A stretch of DNA of 5,341 bases from positions 1 through 5,341 of the forward strand of contig JAITPB010000021.1 of NCBI GenBank assembly GCA_031289625.1. The letters are read 5' to 3'. Positions 1-5,341 of the stretch are shown in pieces. The position numbers and the translations under genes are program-made. Within the stretch, counting starts at the first letter, position 1, and each line of letters starts with the position of its first letter. The notes under the pieces are model-generated. The model was not told the DNA's origin. It saw only the letters and a program-made list of their open reading frames with translations, and searched no databases. Source of the stretch: Clostridiales bacterium. GTDB lineage: Bacteria; Bacillota; Clostridia; Lachnospirales; WQUN01.

Positions 1-1553
1 TCCCCGGCTATCGTGATGTTCAGGCTGCCCTGGGCGATGCTGCCAATGGCGGCGGACGCCTCGGCGATGGGTACGGCGACCGCTTCCAATAACGCGTTCA
101 ACCCGCGCAGCGCTTCCGCCCAATCGCCGGAAAAGCCGTCCATATCCGCTCTTATGGATAAATTGCCTTGGCTGGCGTTGTCGGCCAGCCTTGAGATCTC
201 GTACTTAATTTCTTTTAGATTATTTTGCAGCTGGTTGATGCTTTGCGTCAGCCGCATCTGTTTTCCAGGCAGTACGGGAAAGTCCACGGAAAAATCTCCG
301 TTTGAAAAATTCTCCAGGCAGTCCTGGGTCTTATCAACCATGAAAACGATGCCGGAAACCATGGCGTTCACGCTGGACGCAACGTTCCGGTACGCGCCGT
401 TAAAATATTTTTCATCCATTCTGGCGTCTAAATCGCCTTTGCTCTGCTCGTGCGACATGTGGTTGACGCTCTCGATCAAGCCTTTGATGGAGTCGCGGAC
501 TTGGCCGAAATTCTGCGACAGCACGCCGATCTCGTCATGAGCATTATGCTGAAATCCGGCTTCGATATCGCCCGCGGCAATCCGGTCGGAAACCGCGGCC
601 AATTTTTGCAGCGGGCAGAGAATGATCCGGCGGATAAATACCAAGGATAAAATTCCCAGAAGGAATATCAGGCCAATCATCATCGGAACCAGCCAAATCA
701 GCAGGGAATTGATCCGCTTTGACGCCTGGCTGGATTGAATGCCGGTAAAAATCCGAAAATTGCCTGACTTCACAGGGCTTGATCGGAATAAATACTTTAC
801 ATTGTCAAAGTCAGTAATTTCCACTATTTCATCCGGGCCTAGCGCCTCTAAGTGTGCGTAATCAGGCCACGCGCTCGTCAAATAGCTTTCTGATTGCGCA
901 TGTGGAACGAACTCCGGGTTCCGGTGAAAAATAATCATCCCCTGGCTGTCCGTAACAAAAGAATATTCCGCCTCTCCCGGCACGATATTTTGATCCAGCC
1001 AGGAACTGATTTCCATGTCCAGCGCGACAACCGCCTGCTCGCCTGTGTTCAGCGTCACGCCGCGCGACGCGCATATCGCGTATATGCCGGTATTGGCGTC
1101 CGCGTAGGAGATGATCTGAGGCGTTTGATTGCCGGCCGCGTTGATATACCACGGCCGCTCCTTTACGACAAAATCCGCCGCTGGGATCCAGCCCATCGTT
1201 TCGTATAAGACATTGCGCCCGCCAATGGCGACATAAAAAGCCGGGATCGATTCGCGCGGCAGGGTGGTTAGTTTAGCATCCAAGGCGCGCTTTACGGTAT
1301 CGAAAGACATATCGGTGTTGCTTTCTAAATCATAGCAAAAATTATCAATGAGCTGCATCATGCTCTCGATGGCTACATTCATATTGCCGGCGTTGCTGTC
1401 CACTTTTATTTTGAGTTCCCTGTTTAAATTTTCATGGAACTCAGCGCGGATAACAGAAAATATAATGATACATATGACCGCCATAATCAAAGCAAGCATC
1501 AGCAGCATCGGCGGGATAAGCTTAACAGTCAGCGAACTGCTCTTCTGTCTCAA
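1..1553 (-). CDS. dCache and multi-HAMP transmembrane receptor, probable methyl-accepting chemotaxis protein (3' end outside window)
   Basis: This gene has 517 codons in the window and is open at the left edge. TTG at 1553 is chosen as start because GAGGGA lies 7 nt upstream, the frame has a stop at 1592-1590, and no ATG or GTG lies between; the first internal ATG (residue 16) would cut into the membrane helix. Seen: TM1 at about residues 12-35, an extracellular region 36-282, TM2 at about 283-307, then HAMP from 308 (P314-L, D340-E-I-G). The extracellular part resembles dCache_1: R133-P-W-Y, Y150-A-D-A-N-T-G, A177-L-D179, and a later F-x-T-D-S-x-G strand. After TM2, G-[DNS]-hydrophobic motifs recur at residues 328, 373, 419, 463 and 509, indicating about five HAMP-like units. 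Such chains are known in chemotaxis receptors of Clostridia. The methyl-accepting signalling domain would lie beyond the window, so the MCP assignment is inferred; a histidine kinase or cyclase output is possible. It is probably the third gene of the operon. Confidence 0.85.
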   Translation of the reverse strand, partial: MRQKSSSLTVKLIPPMLLMLALIMAVICIIIFSVIRAEFHENLNRELKIKVDSNAGNMNVAIESMMQLIDNFCYDLESNTDMSFDTVKRALDAKLTTLPRESIPAFYVAIGGRNVLYETMGWIPAADFVVKERPWYINAAGNQTPQIISYADANTGIYAICASRGVTLNTGEQAVVALDMEISSWLDQNIVPGEAEYSFVTDSQGMIIFHRNPEFVPHAQSESYLTSAWPDYAHLEALGPDEIVEITDFDNVKYLFRSSPVKSGNFRIFTGIQSSQASKRINSLLIWLVPMMIGLIFLLGILSLVFIRRIILCPLQKLAAVSDRIAAGDIEAGFQHNAHDEIGVLSQNFGQVRDSIKGLIESVNHMSHEQSKGDLDARMDEKYFNGAYRNVASSVNAMVSGIVFMVDKTQDCLENFSNGDFSVDFPVLPGKQMRLTQSINQLQNNLKEIKYEISRLADNASQGNLSIRADMDGFSGDWAEALRGLNALLEAVAVPIAEASAAIGSIAQGSLNITIAG

Positions 1554-1560
1554 TATTAAG

Positions 1561-1566
1561 TCCCTC
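1561..1566 (-). promoter_or_regulatory. Ribosome binding site of the receptor gene
   Basis: GAGGGA on the minus strand sits 7 nt before TTG at 1553. It is the only good ribosome binding site in the gap behind the HD-GYP gene, and it decides the non-ATG start of the receptor. Confidence 0.7.
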
Positions 1567-1626
1567 TCTTCTTTACTATTGCCTCTCTTTTACCGCGCAC
1601 TTCTGAACGCGCTGTCCCGATTGAGA

Positions 1627-2754
1627 TCAGCGCGCGCGCGTAAGAGCCTCCCTATACAGCGTGTCGATATAATCAGGTTCTTCTTTGTAGGCGTAAACGG
1701 CATCATCAAAGCCAGACAAGACGTCTTTTGCGAGTTCCATCAAATGCGGATCCAGATGTGTCCCGGCTTCCGCCCACATAATTTCCAGTGCTTTTTCATG
1801 TGAGTAAGATTTTTTATAGGGGCGTTCGGAGCTTAAAGCGTCATACACGTCCGCAATCGCCATGAGCCGCCCCGAAAGCGGAATTTTACCGCCTGCCAGC
1901 CCTCTGGGATACCCCGCGCCGTTCCACCATTCATGATGCGTGTAGACAATTTCTTTGGCCACCAGCAAAAAATCAGAGTCGTCGCCCAATTCCTTCATAG
2001 CATGATCGATTATGCGCGCGCCGAGGGTGGTGTGCGTCTTAATCACGGCAAATTCATCCGGTGTCAGCGGGCCGGGTTTCAAAAGAATGCCGTCTGATAT
2101 GGCGACTTTGCCAATGTCATGCAGTTTGGCGCTCTTGACGATATTTTCCGCATAGCTGCCGCTGATTCTGTAGGCCATGCGCCCTTTTTCCCGCAGACAA
2201 TCCACAAGACGCCGCGCGTACCAGGTGGTGCGCTGAAGATGACAGCCGGTTTCGTTGTCCCGGTACGCCGTGAGGTTCGCGAGGATTTCCAAAATGGTAT
2301 CCTGCGTCTTTTGCAGCTGATTTGTCCGGACTGTCACAAGCTCTTCCAAATTTTTTCGATAGCTTTGCAGCTCAAGGTGCAGCTGCACGCGCTTTTGTAC
2401 CACGCCGGCGGAAATCGGCTTGAGGATATAATCAACCGCGCCCAGTTGAAAAGCCTGTTCTTCTTTGTCGCGGCTTTCCTGTGCCGTTAAAAAAATCACA
2501 GGGATATCGCGCAGGCGGGGATTTTGCTTCAAGATTTTGATCATATCGTAACCGTTCAAACCAGGCATTTTCACATCCAGCAGAATCAGGCCGGGGATCG
2601 TCTTCTCCAAAAACAATAAGGCCCGATCGCCGTTGGGCGCGGGATATACTTTATATGATTTTCCTAAAATTTCTTGCAATGCTTTCAAATTCGTCGCGTC
2701 GTCGTCTACAATAAGTACACTTCGATTGATCGGATAACCTGCGTCCGCCGTCAT
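1627..2754 (-). CDS. Response regulator with HD-GYP domain, predicted cyclic-di-GMP phosphodiesterase
   Basis: 375 residues, the usual size of RpfG-like receiver plus HD-GYP proteins; cytoplasmic, with no signal peptide or membrane segment. The receiver spans about 12-128: acidic D17-D18-D19, phosphoacceptor D60 in L-L-D-V-K-M-P-G, T90, and K112-P. A helical linker (about 125-155) leads to the HD-GYP domain: E168-T-G-C-H172-L-Q-R, H212-D213-I-G-K216, H241, H273-H274-E275, and N278-G-A-G-Y-P, followed by I300-A-D302-V-Y-D-A-L. All metal-binding positions expected for an active enzyme appear present, so it should hydrolyse cyclic-di-GMP to pGpG or GMP; that comes from the family, not from data here. 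The ATG at 2754 overlaps the TGA of the hybrid kinase (ATGA), so the two are probably translationally coupled. AAGG lies about 9 nt upstream of the start. The receiver is the natural target of the kinase's HPt domain. The C-terminal 30 or so residues are unassigned. Confidence 0.93.
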   Translation of the reverse strand: MTADAGYPINRSVLIVDDDATNLKALQEILGKSYKVYPAPNGDRALLFLEKTIPGLILLDVKMPGLNGYDMIKILKQNPRLRDIPVIFLTAQESRDKEEQAFQLGAVDYILKPISAGVVQKRVQLHLELQSYRKNLEELVTVRTNQLQKTQDTILEILANLTAYRDNETGCHLQRTTWYARRLVDCLREKGRMAYRISGSYAENIVKSAKLHDIGKVAISDGILLKPGPLTPDEFAVIKTHTTLGARIIDHAMKELGDDSDFLLVAKEIVYTHHEWWNGAGYPRGLAGGKIPLSGRLMAIADVYDALSSERPYKKSYSHEKALEIMWAEAGTHLDPHLMELAKDVLSGFDDAVYAYKEEPDYIDTLYREALTRAR

Positions 2755-5036
2755 GATTCACCGCCTTTATCTAATATGGCCTGGATGGCTTCTTGGGCCG
2801 CGTCCCATTTGAACGTGTCAATATGAGAGCGAATGTCTATGAGCGCTTTCTCTGTCTGATCGCCGTAGGCGTATCGCAGCAAATCATCCATTTGGAAAAG
2901 CGCCTCGTCCGTTTCCAGTTGATTGAGGAGTTCTTGTATGGCCCGCAGACGTTTTCCCAAAAAAGGAATATTTTCCGTTAAGCGCGGGCTGTGTTGGTTT
3001 TTTGCGGGAAAAACAGCGTCCAGACGGCGCAATAGATGATTTAAGTCGCGGGCGAAAGGCTCCAATTGTTTGGCGATATGCACTCTGTTTTCATCCGCGG
3101 CGGAAACTTCCAGGTTGTTCGCCCTCAGTGACAAATTTTGGGCGCCGATGCTGGCTAAGGCAGATTTTAAGCCGTGGATTTGAACGCGAAAATCTTTTAG
3201 ATCGAAATCTTTTAGATCGAAATCTTCCAGATTGCTGAGTTCCTTTATATACGGCTCGATCGCCGCGAGATACGCTCTGCCGCCCGCGTGAAAAGTTTTG
3301 ACAATGGATAAGTAAGCCTCTGTACTGCCGCCCAGCGACTCTATCGCCGCTTTGGTATTGAAGGGCAGGCGGGCGATCAGCGCGCTGTTTAACGGCAAAA
3401 GGTCTCCAGCTTCACCGTTATCGGCCTCACTGTTCGTCTGCGGAGGCGTTTTTTTTGCTTGTTGCTTCTCCGGCGGCAGCCATTGATAAAGCACACGGTT
3501 TAGTTCCTGGACTTCAATGGGTTTGCTGATGTAATCGTCCATGCCCTTTTCCAAAAACATTTCCCGCATACCCGTGATGGCGTTCGCTGTCAAAACGATG
3601 ATCGGCGTCCGCATGTTCAAGCCGGCTTTGCGTATACGCGCGGCGGTCTCTATGCCGTCCATTTCCGGCATCATGTGATCCATAAAAATCAAATCAAATA
3701 CGCCGCGCTGGCAGACGCTGACGGCTTCCGGGCCGTTCGCCGCGAGTGCAGGCGTCACGCCATAGTGTTTGAGCATTTCAGCGAAAACCATCAAATTGAC
3801 TTTGTTGTCGTCCACCACGAGAATTTGCCCGTTCAAAATCTGCACCTCTCCGATGCGTCCGCTCTCTTCGTTCAGGGACTCTTCCGGTATTGTATTGTGA
3901 TTGATGAGGCGGGCCACAGAGGAAATGAGAAGCGGCTCAAACAACACTTCTGTTTTGGGGCCGGTGTGCTGCCTCATCGCGTGATGGATATCTTTGACAG
4001 CCACCACACAGGTATCCCCCAGCATGTCACGATATTTTTCCAGCCGCTCATGCCATTCATCGTATAGATAGATAATATGGGAAAACCCGCCGTTTTTCAG
4101 ACAGAACAGAAGGCATTCCGTGTCTTCGCATGTTTCGGCTAAGAGAGATAAATCCTTGAGCATCTTGCGCAGAGCGCCGCCTGTGTACGATCCGCCGAGC
4201 GCCAGCACCTTGAGGTTTTCTGGCCAGTAAACCGCGGCGATCGGATCGGGGTTTATGATTTTTTGGTTCAACCGCAAATGAAACACAGAGCCTTCGCCAT
4301 ATTCGCTTTCGACACTCAAGCGGCCGTCCATCAATTCCGTCAGCCGCTTGCTGATGGCCAAACCAAGCCCTGCGCCCACAATGCCTCTGTTTTTTAGCAA
4401 ATCCAGTTGTGTGAACGCCTGGAACAAGTTTTTCATATCTTCTCGGCGAATCCCAATGCCGGTATCGTGTACGTCAAAGGTAAGCCGGATGCTGTCTTCC
4501 GGCACGCGCTCGCCGGAAACCACCAGTGTCACGGCGCCTTCGCGGGTAAATTTAACGGCGTTGCTCAAAAGATTGAACAAGATCTGTTTGATCCGCACGT
4601 CGTCGCCCCAGAGCATCGACGGCAGATCCGGCGCAATATCCGTGACGAAACTGATCCCTTGGTTCGCCGCTTTCAGGCTGGCGACGTTGGCGATATCGGC
4701 GATAAAGGAAATTACTTCATATGGAGCTTCCAAAATTTCCATTTTATGTGCGTCTATTTTAGAAAAATCCAAAACATCATTGATGATTTTTAAAAGGCTT
4801 TTTGCCGCCCTGGCAATGTTCGCAGTGTAATCGCGCTGTATTTTATCCAGATGTGTCAGCATGAGCAGTTCGCTCATACTCTTGATGGCGTTCATCAGCG
4901 TACGGATTTCGTGACTCATATTGGCCAAAAAGACGCTTTTCGCCGCGTTGGCGTTTTCCGCCTCCATTAGTTGTTGATGAAGCGCTTTCAGTTTTATTTT
5001 TGCGCGCGCCAATTCGCTGGTCTTATCTTTACGCAT
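2751..5036 (-). CDS. Soluble hybrid histidine kinase (HisKA, HATPase, pseudo-receiver, receiver, HPt)
   Basis: 761 residues. ATG at 5036 is supported by a perfect AGGAGG 5 nt upstream; the frame continues upstream to a stop at 5114-5112 but holds no other start codon. Domains in order: a charged, probably coiled-coil leader (1-33); HisKA with S-H42-E-I-R-T-L47; HATPase (about 143-258) with N-box N155/N159, D191-T-G-I-G-I and G221-A-G-L-G-L; a receiver-like fold (275-380) without phosphorylation residues; a true receiver (404-520) with D409-D410, D453, T483 and K505-P; a Q/K/E-rich linker (522-545); HPt (about 550-676) with phosphoacceptor H621-G-L-K-S; and a helical tail (680-761). Expected relay: H42 to D453 to H621, then to a separate receiver, most simply the HD-GYP protein encoded next with a 4-bp overlap. 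There is no transmembrane segment, PAS or GAF domain, so the input is unknown. Oddities: leucine replaces the usual H-box proline, and an in-frame 15-bp repeat precedes H621. The kinase call is very secure; the signal and partner are inferred. Confidence 0.94.
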   Translation of the reverse strand: MRKDKTSELARAKIKLKALHQQLMEAENANAAKSVFLANMSHEIRTLMNAIKSMSELLMLTHLDKIQRDYTANIARAAKSLLKIINDVLDFSKIDAHKMEILEAPYEVISFIADIANVASLKAANQGISFVTDIAPDLPSMLWGDDVRIKQILFNLLSNAVKFTREGAVTLVVSGERVPEDSIRLTFDVHDTGIGIRREDMKNLFQAFTQLDLLKNRGIVGAGLGLAISKRLTELMDGRLSVESEYGEGSVFHLRLNQKIINPDPIAAVYWPENLKVLALGGSYTGGALRKMLKDLSLLAETCEDTECLLFCLKNGGFSHIIYLYDEWHERLEKYRDMLGDTCVVAVKDIHHAMRQHTGPKTEVLFEPLLISSVARLINHNTIPEESLNEESGRIGEVQILNGQILVVDDNKVNLMVFAEMLKHYGVTPALAANGPEAVSVCQRGVFDLIFMDHMMPEMDGIETAARIRKAGLNMRTPIIVLTANAITGMREMFLEKGMDDYISKPIEVQELNRVLYQWLPPEKQQAKKTPPQTNSEADNGEAGDLLPLNSALIARLPFNTKAAIESLGGSTEAYLSIVKTFHAGGRAYLAAIEPYIKELSNLEDFDLKDFDLKDFRVQIHGLKSALASIGAQNLSLRANNLEVSAADENRVHIAKQLEPFARDLNHLLRRLDAVFPAKNQHSPRLTENIPFLGKRLRAIQELLNQLETDEALFQMDDLLRYAYGDQTEKALIDIRSHIDTFKWDAAQEAIQAILDKGGES
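3190..3226 (-). repeat. 15-bp in-frame tandem repeat, about 2.5 copies, within the HPt coding region
   Basis: On the plus strand the unit AAATCTTTTAGATCG occurs at 3190-3204 and again, identically, at 3205-3219, followed by the first 7 bases of a third copy (3220-3226). On the coding strand it yields D-F-D-L-K twice and then D-F, residues 605-616, ending five residues before the HPt histidine H621. Identity at every base, third codon positions included, suggests a recent duplication by slippage. The 15-bp unit preserves the frame, so copy changes would alter length without inactivating the gene. Confidence 0.95.
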
Positions 5037-5041
5037 TCCGC

Positions 5042-5047
5042 CCTCCT
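5042..5047 (-). promoter_or_regulatory. Ribosome binding site of the hybrid kinase gene
   Basis: A perfect AGGAGG on the minus strand, 5 nt before ATG at 5036, fixes the kinase start and hence the absence of any N-terminal sensor domain. Confidence 0.85.
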
Positions 5048-5056
5048 GTGAGGATA

Positions 5057-5108
5057 CTCCCGCTTTATTGTGTTCCGTTTGCGGGAATACAATTCGCGCT
5101 CTCCCGCT
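5057..5108. repeat. Direct repeats CTCCCGCT with an intervening inverted GCGGGA
   Basis: CTCCCGCT occurs at 5057-5064 and again at 5101-5108, 44 bp apart. GCGGGA at 5081-5086 lies between them and is complementary to the TCCCGC core of each (5058-5063 and 5102-5107). In the kinase leader RNA this middle element could pair with either flank, with loops of 17 or 15 nt, but not both at once. The arms are only 6 bp and no U-run follows, so this is a candidate leader structure or repeated binding site rather than a clear terminator. Confidence 0.4.
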
Positions 5109-5183
5109 GATTTATTACAAGTATTTACCTGCAATATAGATGGAGAAACATGTCAAAAATAATCTTGCGTGAAATAATTATTG

Positions 5184-5190
5184 AAAAGGA
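5184..5190 (+). promoter_or_regulatory. Ribosome binding site of the LysM gene
   Basis: AAAAGGA ends 9 nt before TTG at 5200. The nearer GTG at 5192 is not a usable start because its frame stops at 5201-5203, so this site supports the TTG start. Confidence 0.6.
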
Positions 5191-5199
5191 CGTGAGTTT

Positions 5200-5341
5200 T
5201 TGAGGAAAATCAGTTTAGGCCTCCTCTCTCTTTTTTGCGCGGTGTTTTTCCAGATAACGGCGATCGCCGCCGATTATACGGTTCAGCCCGGGGATACCCT
5301 GTGGCTTATCGCGCAAAAGCACAACATCACAGCGGCGGAAT
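5200..5341 (+). CDS. Secreted LysM-domain protein, N-terminal fragment (3' end outside window)
   Basis: Only the first 47 codons are inside the window. The TTG at 5200 is the best start: it has an AAAAGGA site upstream and opens directly into a signal peptide. Seen: basic R2-K3, a hydrophobic core at about residues 6-22, and a likely cleavage after A-I-A-A24. There is no lipobox, since C13 lies inside the hydrophobic core. The mature part begins at D25 with a LysM motif, Y26-T-V-Q-P-G-D-T-L-W, continuing I37-A-Q-K-H-N-I-T. LysM domains bind the N-acetylglucosamine of peptidoglycan or chitin, so the product is expected at the cell wall. In Bacillota such N-terminal LysM units often precede cell-wall hydrolase domains (for example SleB-like) or further LysM copies, but nothing here shows which. 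It is transcribed away from the kinase operon, and a functional link is not shown. Confidence 0.85.
   Translation, partial: MRKISLGLLSLFCAVFFQITAIAADYTVQPGDTLWLIAQKHNITAAE

Larger units (their letters stand above)
5037..5199. promoter_or_regulatory. Divergent intergenic region between the kinase operon and the LysM gene
   Basis: These 163 bp separate two divergent start codons, so promoters for both directions are expected. The half near the LysM gene is AT-rich. For the plus strand, ATGTCA at 5150-5155 and AATAAT at 5173-5178, 17 bp apart, form a fair SigA-like candidate, but the leader would be only about 15 nt. TATAGAT at 5135-5141 is an alternative -10 with a poor -35. For the minus strand no convincing pair was found: a perfect TTGACA at 5156-5151 has only TATATT 12 bp downstream. 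AATAATTATT at 5173-5182 is a perfect 10-bp palindrome that could be an operator or chance AT-rich sequence. Promoter assignments are weak. Confidence 0.35.

Noticed and set aside
13..540. Long plus-strand open frame over the receptor gene
   Set aside because: It is antisense to the clear HAMP-chain coding frame, its translation shows no recognisable domain, and it has no good ribosome binding site.
862..1152. Minus-strand open frame of 96 codons within the receptor gene
   Set aside because: It is out of frame with the dCache coding sequence, which reads through the whole interval without a stop and with recognisable motifs.
1580..1626. Possible terminator between the HD-GYP and receptor genes
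   Set aside because: GCGC elements around 1597-1613 could form a weak 4-5 bp stem, but no T-run follows on the minus strand, so read-through into the receptor gene is more likely.
1630..1640. Alternating GCGCGCGCGCG tract, possible Z-DNA or repeat
   Set aside because: It is 11 bp, lies at the 3' end of the HD-GYP coding sequence (T-R-A-R) and is explained by GC-rich codons.
4348..4830. Two overlapping plus-strand open frames over the kinase core
   Set aside because: Both are antisense to the HisKA and HATPase motifs and show no domain signal; they are shadows of the kinase gene.
5151..5156. Perfect TTGACA on the minus strand as the kinase -35 box
   Set aside because: The sequence 17 bp downstream is TGCAGG; the nearest -10-like element, TATATT, is only 12 bp away, too close for a standard SigA promoter.

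Overview
The window is a signal-transduction locus, most likely from a motile Gram-positive bacterium of the Bacillota, probably Clostridia. This placement is an inference. It rests on strong AGGAGG-type ribosome binding sites, two TTG starts, a divergent LysM exoprotein with a signal peptide, and the style of the hybrid kinase and of the multi-HAMP receptor. Base composition looks close to balanced. No rRNA, tRNA, CRISPR array or mobile element was seen.

Layout: three genes on the minus strand read from right to left as one probable operon. (1) Positions 5036-2751 encode a soluble hybrid histidine kinase: HisKA, HATPase, a degenerate receiver, a true receiver, an HPt domain and a helical tail. 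It has no transmembrane segment and no recognisable sensor domain. (2) Positions 2754-1627, overlapping the kinase stop by ATGA, encode a receiver plus HD-GYP protein, a predicted cyclic-di-GMP phosphodiesterase. (3) After a 73-bp gap, positions 1553-1 encode a membrane receptor with a dCache-type extracellular domain and a chain of HAMP-like units. It runs off the left edge before any signalling domain. This gene starts at TTG and is open at the window edge, so a scan for complete ATG-started frames would miss it.

On the plus strand, divergent from the kinase across a 163-bp intergenic region, positions 5200-5341 hold the first 47 codons of a secreted LysM protein, also starting at TTG.

Proposed working (inference): the kinase autophosphorylates at H42 and passes phosphate to D453 and then to H621 of its HPt domain. 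From there it goes to D60 of the HD-GYP protein and adjusts cyclic-di-GMP breakdown. The kinase has no sensor of its own, and the co-encoded receptor is the only visible extracellular sensor, so it may supply input directly or act in parallel through chemotaxis proteins. The oddities most worth checking are a 15-bp tandem repeat beside the HPt histidine, a pseudo-receiver with all its key residues replaced, loss of the H-box proline, and a roughly 45-residue HAMP periodicity in the receptor.
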